From Variovorax paradoxus (GTDB taxonomy: Bacteria; Pseudomonadota; Gammaproteobacteria; Burkholderiales; Burkholderiaceae_C), in NCBI RefSeq assembly GCF_029919115.1, contig NZ_CP123990.1:1860001-1924000 (forward strand): a stretch of 64,000 nucleotides of DNA, read 5' to 3'. Each line of letters opens with the position of its first letter. The first letter of the stretch is position 1. A program made the position numbers and the translations under genes. Positions 26,161 to 36,100 of the stretch are shown here, piece by piece. Under the pieces are notes generated by a model. That model did no database searches and was not told the DNA's origin. It saw only the letters and a program-made list of their open reading frames with translations.

Positions 26161-29100
26161 GCGAAGGCCGCTTCAACCTGTCGGCGCTGGCGGTACGCGA
26201 GCGATCCATCACGCTGTTCCTCATCGGCCTGATCTCCCTGGCGGGACTGGTCGCGTTCTTCAAGCTCGGCCGCGCGGAAGATCCCGCCTTTACCGTCAAG
26301 GTGATGACGGTCATCACCGCCTGGCCCGGCGCCACGGCGCAGGAGATGCAGGACCAGGTCGCCGAGAAGCTCGAGAAGCGCCTGCAGGAGCTGCGCTACT
26401 ACGACCGCACGGAGACCTACACGAGGCCCGGCCTGGCGTTCACGACCCTGACGCTGCTCGACAGCACCCCGCCGGCCCAGGTGCAGGAACAGTTCTACCA
26501 GGCGCGCAAGAAGCTCGGCGACGAAGCGGGCAACCTGCCGGCCGGCGTGATCGGGCCGACGATCAACGACGAGTATGCGGACGTCACCTTCGCCTTGTTC
26601 GCGCTCAAGGCCAAGGGAGAAGCGCAGCGCCTGCTGGTGCGCGACGCCGAGGCGCTGCGCCAGCGGCTGCTGCATGTGCCGGGCGTGAAGAAGGTGAACA
26701 TCGCCGGTGAGCAGCCGGAGCGCATCTACGTCGAGTTCGCGCACGACCGTCTGGCCACCTTGGGCATCGGCCCGCAAGAGGTATTTGCCGCGCTCAACAG
26801 CCAGAACGCGCTGAGCCCAGCCGGCTCTGTGGAAACCCGCGGGCCACAGGTGTTCATTCGGCTGGACGGCGCATTCGATACCCTGCAGAAGATCCGCGAC
26901 ACGCCGTTGGTCGCGCAGGGCCGCACCCTGAAGCTTTCGGACGTGGCCACGGTCAGGCGCGGCTACGAAGACCCGGCCACCTTCATGATCCGCAACGGCG
27001 GCGAGCCTGCCTTGCTGATCGGCGTGGTCATGCGGGAAGGCTGGAACGGCCTGGACCTGGGCAAGGCCCTGGAGGTGGAAGCCGGTGCCATCAACGCCGG
27101 GCTGCCCCTGGGCCTCAGCCTCACCAAGGTCACGGACCAGTCGGTGAACATCAGCGCGTCGGTCGACGAGTTCATGGTCAAGTTCTTCGCGGCCCTGCTG
27201 GTCGTCATGCTGGTGAGCTTCCTGAGCATGGGGTGGCGCGCAGGGCTTGTGGTTGCAGCCGCGGTGCCGCTGACGCTGGCGGTGGTCTTCGTGGTGATGG
27301 CCGCGACCGGCAAGAACTTCGACCGCATCACGCTCGGCTCGCTGATCCTTGCGCTCGGGTTGCTGGTGGACGATGCGATCATCGCCATCGAGATGATGGT
27401 GGTGAAGATCGAGGAAGGCTACAGCCACGTGGCCGCATCCGCCTACGCCTGGAGCCACACGGCGGCGCCGATGCTCTCGGGCACCCTGGTCACCGCAGTG
27501 GGCTTCATGCCCAACGGCTTCGCGCCCTCTACAGCGGGCGAATACACCAGCAACATGTTCTGGATCGTCGGCATCGCGCTGATCGCGTCCTGGGTGGTCG
27601 CCGTGGTGTTCACGCCTTACCTCGGCGTCAAGCTGCTGCCGAACTTCAAGAAGATCGAAGGCGGCCATGCCGCGATCTACGGCACGCCGCGCTACAACCG
27701 CCTGCGCCGCGTGCTGGCGCGCGTCATTGCACGCAAATGGCTGGTGGCAGGCGCGGTGGTCGGCCTGTTTGCGGTGTCGATCCTCGGCATGGGCGTGGTG
27801 AAGAAGCAGTTCTTTCCGATCTCCGACCGCCCCGAGGTCCTGGTCGAAGTGCAGATGCCCTACGGTACTTCCATCACGCAGACCAGCGGTGCCACGGCCA
27901 AGATCGAGACGTGGCTCTCCACGCAGCCGGAGGCGCAGATCGTCACTTCCTACATCGGGCAGGGCGCGCCGCGCTTCTACTTCGCAATGGGGCCGGAGCT
28001 GCCCGATCCGTCGTTCGCCAAGATCGTGGTGCGCACGGCCAGCCAGGAGGAGCGCGACGCGCTGAAGCACCGCTTGCGCCAGGCGATCGCCGACGGCCTC
28101 GCGTCCGAGGCACGGGTGCGCGTGACCCAGCTGGTGTTCGGCCCGTACTCGCCGTTTCCCGTGGCCTACCGCGTGAGCGGACCCGATGCGAACGAACTGC
28201 GCAGGATCGCCGCCGAAGTGCGGCAGGTGATGGATGCCAGCCCGATGATGCGCACCGTGAACACCGATTGGGGCACCCGCACGCCCACGCTGCACTTCAC
28301 CCTGAAGCAGGATCGCCTGCAGGCCGTGGGGCTGAGCTCCGGCGCGGTGGCGCAGCAGCTGCAGTTTCTGTTGAGCGGCGCGCCGGTGACCACCGTGCGC
28401 GAGGACATCCGCACCGTGCAGGTGGTGGCCCGCTCGGCCGGCAGCACCCGGCTCGATCCCGCAAGGCTCGCGGACTTCACGCTCGCCGGCTCCGGCGGCC
28501 AGCGCATTCCGCTGTCGCAGGTCGGCGAGGTCGAGGTGCGCATGGAAGAGCCCGTGATGCGGCGGCGTGACCGCATGCCCACGACCACGGTGCAGGGCGA
28601 CATCGCCGAGGGGCTGCAGCCCCCCGACGTATCGACCGCGATCACCGCAAAGCTGCAGCCCCTGATGCAGAAGCTGCCGCCCGGCTACCGCATTGCCGAG
28701 GCCGGCTCCATAGAGGAATCGGAGAAGGCGACCCAGGCGATGCTGCCGCTGTTCCCGATCATGCTGGCGGCCACGCTGCTCATCATCATCTTCCAGGTGC
28801 GCTCCATGTCCGCGATGGTCATGGTGTTCCTCACGAGCCCGCTCGGGCTGATCGGCGTGGTGCCGACCCTGCTGCTGTTCCAGCAGCCCTTCGGCATCAA
28901 TGCGCTTGTCGGGCTCATCGCGCTGTCGGGCATCCTGATGCGCAACACGCTGATCCTGCTCGGGCAGATCCACGTCAACCAGGAGGAGGGGCTCGATCCG
29001 TTCCATGCCGTTGTCGAAGCGACCGTGCAGCGTGCGCGGCCCGTGATCCTCACTGCGCTGGCGGCAATCCTCGCGTTCATTCCGCTCACGCACTCGGTGT

Positions 29101-29234
29101 TCTGGGGCGCGTTGGCCTACACGCTGATCGGCGGCACCTTCGCGGGGACCATCCTCACGCTGGTGTTCCTGCCTGCGATGTATTCGATCTGGTTCCGGAT
29201 CAAACCCGGCAGCGCTGCCCAGCCCGCGCACTGA
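26157..29234 (+). CDS. RND efflux transporter permease
   Basis: A 1025-residue inner-membrane pump of the AcrB type, of normal length, with about twelve transmembrane segments in two halves separated by large periplasmic loops. It begins FNLSALAVRERSITLFLIGL. The proton-relay region in TM4 is ALGLLVDDAIIAIEMMVVKI (Asp pair near residues 405-406), and the C-terminal half has the equivalent LIALSGILMRNTLILLGQIH. The N-terminal motif EDPAFTVKVMTVITAWPGAT is typical of the smaller HAE/HME-like RND family without an AcrD-type name. Substrates cannot be inferred. It forms an operon with the adaptor gene; a LysR gene follows 94 bases after the stop. Confidence 0.92.
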   Translation: MSEGRFNLSALAVRERSITLFLIGLISLAGLVAFFKLGRAEDPAFTVKVMTVITAWPGATAQEMQDQVAEKLEKRLQELRYYDRTETYTRPGLAFTTLTLLDSTPPAQVQEQFYQARKKLGDEAGNLPAGVIGPTINDEYADVTFALFALKAKGEAQRLLVRDAEALRQRLLHVPGVKKVNIAGEQPERIYVEFAHDRLATLGIGPQEVFAALNSQNALSPAGSVETRGPQVFIRLDGAFDTLQKIRDTPLVAQGRTLKLSDVATVRRGYEDPATFMIRNGGEPALLIGVVMREGWNGLDLGKALEVEAGAINAGLPLGLSLTKVTDQSVNISASVDEFMVKFFAALLVVMLVSFLSMGWRAGLVVAAAVPLTLAVVFVVMAATGKNFDRITLGSLILALGLLVDDAIIAIEMMVVKIEEGYSHVAASAYAWSHTAAPMLSGTLVTAVGFMPNGFAPSTAGEYTSNMFWIVGIALIASWVVAVVFTPYLGVKLLPNFKKIEGGHAAIYGTPRYNRLRRVLARVIARKWLVAGAVVGLFAVSILGMGVVKKQFFPISDRPEVLVEVQMPYGTSITQTSGATAKIETWLSTQPEAQIVTSYIGQGAPRFYFAMGPELPDPSFAKIVVRTASQEERDALKHRLRQAIADGLASEARVRVTQLVFGPYSPFPVAYRVSGPDANELRRIAAEVRQVMDASPMMRTVNTDWGTRTPTLHFTLKQDRLQAVGLSSGAVAQQLQFLLSGAPVTTVREDIRTVQVVARSAGSTRLDPARLADFTLAGSGGQRIPLSQVGEVEVRMEEPVMRRRDRMPTTTVQGDIAEGLQPPDVSTAITAKLQPLMQKLPPGYRIAEAGSIEESEKATQAMLPLFPIMLAATLLIIIFQVRSMSAMVMVFLTSPLGLIGVVPTLLLFQQPFGINALVGLIALSGILMRNTLILLGQIHVNQEEGLDPFHAVVEATVQRARPVILTALAAILAFIPLTHSVFWGALAYTLIGGTFAGTILTLVFLPAMYSIWFRIKPGSAAQPAH

Positions 29235-29328
29235 TGCGTCTCTCCTCGGTGGATGCAAGCCTGAGAAAAAAGCTCGGACTCGGCTCACCTGAGCACTTGC
29301 TTCCGCCGCGCAAACGAAGGAGAACATA

Positions 29329-30216
29329 GTGGACAGCCTGGATCTCCTGCGCACCTTCAGCGAGGTTGCCTCTTCCGGAAGCTTCTCCCGGACGGCCAGG
29401 CAAATGGCGCTGTCGAGGGGTACGGTCAGCAAGTACATCGCAACCCTCGAGCGCCGGTTCGGCGTCCGGCTGCTCAACCGGACCAGCCGCGCCGTGAGCC
29501 TGACGGACGCGGGCCTGTTGCTGCTCGACCGGAGCAGGCCAATACTGGAACTGGCCGACGCGGCAAGTGCCGAGCTCCAAGGCCGTGCACGCGTTCCGAG
29601 CGGCCGCCTGCGAGTTTCGGCGCCCCATGGCATGGACCTGACGGAACTGCCGGCGCTGATCGACGAGTTTCTTGGCCGCTACCCCGAGGTCAGCATCAGC
29701 CTTGTGCTTTCGAACCGCCTGATCGACCTGACGGAGGAGGGCGTCGACATTGCGCTGCGCTTCGGCCCTTCGGCCAACGAGAACCTGATCGTTCGAAAAC
29801 TGATGCCCATGGAGCTCAGCGTATGCGCGGCGCCCATGTACTGGCGCAAGCACGGCATGCCGGCCCATCCCACCGAGCTTGCGCATCACGTCGCGTTGAT
29901 CAGCACCCAGTTGAATCCGCTGGCGAAATGGCGTTTCAAGGCCGGCAGCCAGCCTGTAGAGGTCGAGGTTCGCGGGAGGCTGAGCGCCACGGAAGCCGGC
30001 CCGCTGATCCAGGCGGCATTGCTCGGCGCGGGCGTGGTCTATCTTCCGTCGGTGATGCTCAAGCCGTACGTGGAGAGCGGGAGATTGGTGCCGGTGTTGT
30101 CGGAGTTCGTCCGCAGCGACATGTGGCTGTCGGCTGTCTATCTGCAGCGCCGGCACAGTACGGCGGTGCACCGTGCATTTCTCGATTTTCTGGCGAGCCG
30201 GCTTGCGCCCGCGTGA
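29329..30216 (+). CDS. LysR family transcriptional regulator
   Basis: A 295-residue regulator starting with GTG at 29329, supported by AAGGAGAA at 29318-29325. The HTH is in MDSLDLLRTFSEVASSGSFS and RTARQMALSRGTVSKYIATL (residues about 1-40). The effector domain (about 88-290) includes VDIALRFGPSANENLIVRKL. This CrgA/AaeR-like group often regulates efflux, aromatic or oxidoreductase genes. It lies just downstream of the RND pump and convergent with the next LysR gene. Its targets cannot be read from the sequence. Confidence 0.85.
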   Translation: MDSLDLLRTFSEVASSGSFSRTARQMALSRGTVSKYIATLERRFGVRLLNRTSRAVSLTDAGLLLLDRSRPILELADAASAELQGRARVPSGRLRVSAPHGMDLTELPALIDEFLGRYPEVSISLVLSNRLIDLTEEGVDIALRFGPSANENLIVRKLMPMELSVCAAPMYWRKHGMPAHPTELAHHVALISTQLNPLAKWRFKAGSQPVEVEVRGRLSATEAGPLIQAALLGAGVVYLPSVMLKPYVESGRLVPVLSEFVRSDMWLSAVYLQRRHSTAVHRAFLDFLASRLAPA

Positions 30217-30261
30217 CAACTTGCCCCAATACCGTAGCCGATTGCCGGTGCGGGCAAGCAC

Positions 30262-31164
30262 TCAGGGCGGGCTGCTCTGTATGAAATCGACAAAGGCCCT
30301 GAGCGGTGCCGGCAGCAACCGGCGGCCTGGGTAGTAGAGAAAGGGCCCGGAGAAGCGCGGCCACCAGGGTTCGAGAATCGGTTCGAGTGCGCCGCTGTCG
30401 AGGTGAGGCCGCAGCCAATCCTCGAACAGGTAGATCACGCCGGCACCAGCCAGCGCCGCATCGACCGAGAGATCTGCCGCTGCGCCAATTCGCACGATCA
30501 GCTGCCCGGTCACATCGATGCGCAAGGTTTCGCCGTCGCGCTCGAACTCCCACGGCGGCATCGAGCCGCTGGCAAAGCGCCCACGCAGGCAGGCATGGCC
30601 GAGCAGTTCACGCGGATGCTCCGGCCGCCCGCAGCGATCAAGGTAGGAGGGGGCGGCCGCCACGGCAAAGCGCTGGAAGCGCGGACCGATCGGCACTGCG
30701 ATCATGTCCTGCTCGAGCCGCTCGTCATAGCGAATGCCGGCATCGCAACCGGCGGCCAGAATATCGACGAAGCCATCATCGGCAATCACTTCGAGCGAGA
30801 TGTCGGGGTAGGCGGCAAGAAAGCGCGGCACGATCGATGGCAGCACGAGCCGTGCGGCGCTGATCGGCACATTGAGCTTGAGCGTGCCGGCCGGCCGGTC
30901 GCGAAAACCGTTCACCACGTCGAGCGCGGCTTCGACCTCTGAGAGCGCGGGCCTCAGCCGCTCGAGAAGGCGTTCTCCCGCCTCCGTCGGCCGCACGCTG
31001 CGAGTCGTGCGGTGGAGCAGGCGCACGCCGAGCTGAGCTTCCAGCCGGCGCACGGCCTCGCTCAAGCCCGATGCGCTCCCGCCGCCGAGGCGCGCGCCGT
31101 CGCGAAAGCCCTTGGCTCCAGCAACCGCCACGAAGGCATTGAGATCCTCGAGGTCGACTTTCAT
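30262..31164 (-). CDS. LysR family transcriptional regulator (divergent from aldo/keto reductase)
   Basis: A 300-residue regulator: MKVDLEDLNAFVAVAGAKGF then GSASGLSEAVRRLEAQLGVR forms the HTH (about 5-45). The effector domain spans about 90-295 with CDAGIRYDERLEQDMIAVPI. Starts of this gene and the aldo/keto reductase are 114 bases apart and divergent. LysR-aldo/keto reductase pairs of this kind are common, and the regulator usually controls the reductase. If so, its target is currently broken (see the duplication at 31574-31707). Confidence 0.85.
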   Translation of the reverse strand: MKVDLEDLNAFVAVAGAKGFRDGARLGGGSASGLSEAVRRLEAQLGVRLLHRTTRSVRPTEAGERLLERLRPALSEVEAALDVVNGFRDRPAGTLKLNVPISAARLVLPSIVPRFLAAYPDISLEVIADDGFVDILAAGCDAGIRYDERLEQDMIAVPIGPRFQRFAVAAAPSYLDRCGRPEHPRELLGHACLRGRFASGSMPPWEFERDGETLRIDVTGQLIVRIGAAADLSVDAALAGAGVIYLFEDWLRPHLDSGALEPILEPWWPRFSGPFLYYPGRRLLPAPLRAFVDFIQSSPP

Positions 31165-31278
31165 TGTTCCGAATCCTGCACAGCCCGTGCCGATTATGAC
31201 GGCTTATCAAACAGCAGCTGGCTTCCTAGACTGGGCTTCATGACGTCGTTCATCTCTTCAACGCATCAGGAAAACACC

Positions 31279-32224
31279 ATGACTACCATGCAGACCCACA
31301 GCACCTACACCCTTGGCGGCCGCACGGTTCACCGGCTTGGCTACGGCGCCATGCAGCTTGCCGGCCCCGGCGTGTTCGGGCCGCCGAAAGATCGCGAGGC
31401 GGCTCTGGCCGTGCTGCGCGAAGCCGTCGACAGCGGTGTCGATCACATCGACACCAGCGACTTCTATGGCCCCCATATCACCAACCAGATCATTCGCGAG
31501 GCTCTCGCGCCTTATGCGAAGGACCTTGTCATCGTTACGAAGATCGGGGCGCGCCGTTCCGATACCGGCGGCTGGCTGCCCGCGTTCTCGCCAGAGGAAC
31601 TGAACCAGGCGGTGCACGACAACTTGCGCAACCTGGGCCTGGCTGCCCGCGTTCTCGCCAGAGGAACTGAACCAGGCGGTGCACGACAACTTGCGCAACC
31701 TGGGCCTGGACGTGCTGGAAGTGGTGAACCTGCGCATCATGTTCGATGTGCATGGCCCGGCGGAGGGTTCGATCGAGGCGCCGCTCACCGCATTGGCCGA
31801 ACTGCAGCGCCAAGGCCTCGTGCGCCACATCGGCCTGAGCAACGTTACTCCCGCCCAGGTTGCGCAGGGGCGCAGCATCTGCCGCATTGCCTGCGTGCAG
31901 AACCAGTACAACCTTGTGCATCGCAATGACGATGCGCTGATCGACGAGCTCGCGCGCGAAGGAATTCCGTACGTTCCGTTCTTTCCGCTCGGCGGTTTTA
32001 CGCCGCTGCAATCCGCAGGGCTTTCAGAGGTGGCGCAGCGCCTGGGCGCCACGCCGATGCAGGTGGCGCTGGCCTGGCTGCTTCGACGCTCGCCCAACAT
32101 CCTGTTGATTCCCGGTACCTCGTCTGTCGGGCATTTGCGCGAAAACCTGGCTGCGGGGAGGCTGGAACTTCCGGCCGATGCAATCGCGGCGCTGGACCGC
32201 GTGGCTGCTCCGGTTGCCGGGTGA
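31279..32224 (+). pseudogene. Aldo/keto reductase, frameshifted by a 67-bp tandem duplication
   Basis: The first part, from ATG 31279, encodes an aldo/keto reductase N-terminus: YTLGGRTVHRLGYGAMQLAG, then VDHIDTSDFYGPHITNQIIR (the catalytic Asp and Tyr) and LVIVTKIGARR (the Lys). At 31640 the reading frame shifts because 67 bases are repeated in tandem; the shifted frame stops at 31927-31929, about 95 residues later. The true C-terminal half continues in the other frame to 32224 (VEVVNLRIMFD, LVRHIGLSNVTPAQVAQGRS, CVQNQYNLVHR). Removing one 67-bp copy restores a single 292-residue protein of normal family length. AGGAAAA precedes the start. It is divergent from a LysR gene. Either a recent inactivating mutation or an assembly error explains it. 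Confidence 0.85.
31574..31707. repeat. Two-copy 67-bp perfect tandem repeat
   Basis: Bases 31574-31640 and 31641-31707 are identical, 67 bases each, beginning GGCTGCCCGCGTTCTCGCCA. The junction and both edges share CTGG, so the duplication can be explained by slippage or recombination at a four-base microhomology. Since 67 is not a multiple of three it shifts the aldo/keto reductase frame. Confidence 0.95.
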
Positions 32225-32239
32225 TGGATTGGGGTAGCC

Positions 32240-32265
32240 GCATCCCGCCCGCCTGGTCGGGATGC
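32240..32265. terminator. Hairpin after the aldo/keto reductase, weak terminator candidate
   Basis: GCATCCCG (32240-32247) and CGGGATGC (32258-32265) are exact inverted copies around a ten-base loop, 16 bases past the reductase stop. No T tract follows, so intrinsic termination is doubtful. The rest of 32225-32452 shows no gene I can support. Confidence 0.3.
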
Positions 32266-32452
32266 CCTGACGGGCGCTAACGCGCTTTAACCGGAAGTGC
32301 CATGAACAGATAGTCCACCCGGCGCCCATCTACACGGAAGCAGTCTGAAACAGAGCTTGCCCTTCGGCCCCGTTGTCCGAAATGTGATCGTTCAGGTATT
32401 TCGCGAAATCCGGGAAGTCGCCAGCTTGAAGATCAACGATGCGGGGCGTCAC

Positions 32453-33001
32453 TCAGAACCACCCGAAATAGCGGGCGCCAAGTGTGAGGGGTGCTCCCAG
32501 AAACACGAACAGGCCGATGATCTTGGTCAGGAAGAAGAGGGGCTCGCCTCGCTTGACGCGACTCCATTCGCCCTTCAGCACAGCCTGAGCCGTCGCAACA
32601 AGCGCCGCTTCTTCCTTCTGGCAAGCCGCAAGGTCGATCGGACTCGCGTCCATGAGCTTCTCGAGCGCGTCGACGTGCCCGATCAGCTTCGCGTTGTTTT
32701 CCTCCGACGGGTTCAGCCGAAGGAGGATGCTGGTCTTGGCGACGGTGATCCCCACGAAGTGATCTTTCGCCGCATCGTAAAGATCACTCGCGGCGGGATA
32801 CCCAACTGCTGCTGCCCCCCGGATTGCGTTGGCATGGGCGATCAGCTGCGAGATTTCGGAGCGCAGCCCGTCGATCCACGCCTGGCGGAACTCCGAAGTC
32901 TTCTGGTCCTTACTGAACACAGACCCGAGAAAGCTCATGCCTCCGGCGATGGTGGCGGCAAGGACTGCACCGACGGCTTGGGGCGAGAACTCGATTGGCA
33001 T
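32453..33001 (-). CDS. Small two-helix membrane protein, unknown family
   Basis: A 182-residue protein with a hydrophobic segment at each end: residues about 10-29 (VGAVLAATIAGGMSFLGSVF) and about 158-178 (FLTKIIGLFVFLGAPLTLGA). Between them is a soluble, mostly helical part starting KDQKTSEFRQAWIDGLRSEI. A segment of this form (K.SEFRQ.WI..LR after an N-terminal helix) recurs, as far as I recall, in uncharacterised bacterial membrane proteins, but I know no function. By eye its codons are slightly less GC-biased than its neighbours, which could mean recent acquisition. It lies 131 bases downstream of the PAS-GGDEF-EAL gene on the same strand. The ATG at 33001 has no clear ribosome site. Confidence 0.6.
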   Translation of the reverse strand: MPIEFSPQAVGAVLAATIAGGMSFLGSVFSKDQKTSEFRQAWIDGLRSEISQLIAHANAIRGAAAVGYPAASDLYDAAKDHFVGITVAKTSILLRLNPSEENNAKLIGHVDALEKLMDASPIDLAACQKEEAALVATAQAVLKGEWSRVKRGEPLFFLTKIIGLFVFLGAPLTLGARYFGWF

Positions 33002-33132
33002 GTGGCGATGTTCGTTTGGTTTGCAGAATTGTGCCCGCAGCGCCGACTTGCAGCGTTGGCCACCGGCGTCCCTGGTCGGCGAGACGCATGCAGCGTGGGC
33101 CCGTCCGGCGGCAAACGGTCGTGGTGCCTCGG

Positions 33133-36100
33133 TCAGTTCCTGCGCGAGGCGATGAGACCATGTACCTGCGACGCCGGGACAGGCCGCGCGAACAGATAAC
33201 CCTGCGCTTCGTCGAAGCCTTCCTGCCGGATGATCTGCAGCTGCGCCTCGGTCTCGACGCCCTCCACGGTGGTGGCGATGCCAAGACTCGTGCCGATGCC
33301 GGCCACAGCCCGGATGATCGCGAGCGACTTGCTGTCGGGCAGATCGGCGATGAAGCTGCGGTCCACCTTGATCTTGTCGAAGGGAAAGCTGCGCAGATAA
33401 CCCAGCGACGAGTATCCGGTCCCGAAATCGTCCATCGCGATCTTCACACCCAGTTGCCGGATCTCCTGCAGGGTGCGCAGGTTCCTGTCGTCGTTGCCAA
33501 GCAGCACTGATTCGGTGATTTCGAGCTGCAGGCGCGAAGGGCAGAGCCCCGAGGCATCGAGCGCGTTCTCGATGACCTCTATCAAGTTGTCCGCGCCAAA
33601 CTGGACCGGCGAGAGGTTCACCGCCACACCGATCCCGTCGGGCCAAGTGGCGGCTTCGCGGCAGGCCTCGCCAAGGACCCATTCGCCAAGTTCCACAATG
33701 AGCCCCGTCTCCTCGGCGATCGGAATGAAGTCGGCCGGCGAGATCATCCCCCGGTCGGGGTGGCGCCAACGTACCAGCGCTTCGAAGGTGGTGCAGCGAT
33801 TCGAGGCGAGATTCACGAGCGCCTGGAAATGGACCTCGAACTCTCCGTGGGCGAGCGCCTCGCGCATCGAGAGCTTCAAGGCCTGGCGAGTCTGCAGGTG
33901 GGCGTCCATGCTCTTGGCGTACCTCCGGAGGCTTCTGACGCCGGCGGCCTTGGCGCGGTGGAGAGCCACGGCGGAGGCTCGCTTGATGTCGTCGACGGTG
34001 CCCCCGTCGTCCGGCGCCATGGCCACGCCGACACTGGCCCCGATGCTCACCTTGTTTCCTTCCAGGTCGAAGGGCGCGAGCAGGATGCCCATGAGCCGGC
34101 GCGCGATCTCGATTGCCGCATCAGGATGCGGCAGCCCGGCGCAGCCGACCGCGAACTCGTCCGCGCCGAGCCGCGCGAGCGTGTGCTCTTCACCGGCAAG
34201 GCCGAGCCGCAGGCGTTGCGCGACCTTCTGCAGCAGGATGTCGCCGACGGGATGGCCGTAAGCATCGTTGACGGCCTTGAAGCCGTCGAGGTCCAAAGTC
34301 AGCACGGCCACCGAAGTCCCATCGCCACCCGCATCGTTCAGGTGCCGTTGCAGCACCTCGTGGAACGCCAAGCGGTTGGGCAGGCCGGTGAGAACATCGT
34401 GGCGGGCCATGTGGGACACCTGGCTCTGGGCCTGGAAGCGCTCCTGCTCCGCCCGCCGGCGTGCGGTGGTGTCGCGGAAGAAGATCGACAAGCCGTCCTC
34501 GGTAGGCGAGGCATGGACCTCGAGCCACACCTGCGTCGCCGGCACGAATTCCTCGAACGACACGGCCTTGTTGCCCATGGTCGCCTGCCGGAAGTAGTCG
34601 CCGAACAGGCTTTCGACCTCGGCGGGAAAGAGGTCCCACAGGCTTGCATTCATGGCCTCCTCGCCGAGCCTCAAGAACCGGCGGGCGTTCTCGTTCATGT
34701 ACGCGATGCGCCATGCATGGTCGACAACCAGCACGCAGTCCATCGTGTTCTCGAGAACCGCGGAGAGCCGCGTCGCCGCACGTTCTGCCTGCTGCTGCGC
34801 CACCACGGCATCGTTGCGCGCCGCCTTGGCCTCGGTGATGTCGCGCCACATGCTCACCATCCGGATCGGCTCGCCCGACGCGTCCAGCACGGGTGCACCG
34901 ATGACGTCGAGCCACCGGTGCACGCCCTGGGCGTCGATGGCATCTACCTCCAGTCTCGAGGTGCCGCCGGCGCGCACCACGTCGAACATGGCGCTCAGCT
35001 TCCGAAGCCGGCCTTCGGGAAAGATGGTCTCGAGCGCGTCGCGGTTTGCGAGTTCAGAGACATCGAGCCCGATCATCTGCCTCGCCGCCTTGTTCATCAG
35101 CAGCGTATTGCCCGACAGGTCGAGCATGCTGATGCAATCGGGGCTGCTGTCGAAGATGCTCCGAATCGAGGCTTCGCTCTCGCGCAGCGCGGCTTCGGCC
35201 TCGCGCCGCTCCGTCACGTCGAGAATGGAGCCGGCATAGCCGAGGAACCCGCCGTCAGGCGCGAGCCGGGGCGCTCCAGTGTCGATGACCCAGGCCCAGC
35301 TGCCGTCGGCCCGGCGCAGCCTGTAGTCGAGCTGAACCGGAATGCGCTGGGCGCTTGCAGCCTCGAACTGTTCGAGCACCGAGGCGCGGTCTTCGGGGTG
35401 GATGGCGCGGCTCCAGCCTGCGCCCAGCGACTCGATCTCGGTCTGGCCCGTCACCTCGAGCCAGAGCCGGCTGTGGAAGGTGGCCTCTCCATTCTGGTCC
35501 GTGAGCCACATCATCACGGGCACGCTGTCGGCAATCAGGCGGAACAGCGACTCGCTCTCGCGCAGCGCTTCGATCGCGATCCGGCGCTGGTGAACGTCCT
35601 CCAGCAGCCCGTACCAGCGCACGATGGCATGGCTTTCGTCGCGACGGGGCGCGGCACGAGCCCTGAACCATCGGTATCTTCCGTCTGCAGCGCTCAGCAC
35701 CCTGTATTCGGCGTCGAAGGGAACGCCGCGGGCCACCGAGTCGATCCACTGCGTTCTGACGCGTTCGAGATCGTCGGTGTGCAACGCGCATTCCCAGCCC
35801 GAGCCCAGCGTCTTTTCGACCGAATTGCCGGTGAGCGCCGGCCAGCCAGGTCCGACCTCGGTGATAGCGCCGGCCGCGTCGGCGGTCCAGGTGATCTGCG
35901 GATGCAGTTCGACGAACGAGCGGTAGTGCGCTTCGCTGGCCAGCAGCACCCGCTCGGCCGTACGCAGTTCGGTCACGTCGGAGATGACGACCACAAGGAG
36001 CTTGCCGATGGAACCCGTGAGATCGACGGCTTGCTTGAGCGTGACCAACGTTCTGGTCGATCCGTCCCCCGTGGTGATTTCTTCTTCGAAGCTGCGGCTT

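Noticed and set aside
25815..29633. A 1272-residue open frame on the minus strand opposite the RND adaptor and pump
   Set aside because: It is antisense to two well-recognised genes and shows His/Arg/Gly-rich, low-complexity composition typical of the opposite strand of GC-rich coding DNA.
31012..31929. Longer aldo/keto reductase start at 31012 or 31240
   Set aside because: The 31012 start overlaps the divergent LysR gene and has no family match; AGGAAAA directly precedes ATG 31279.
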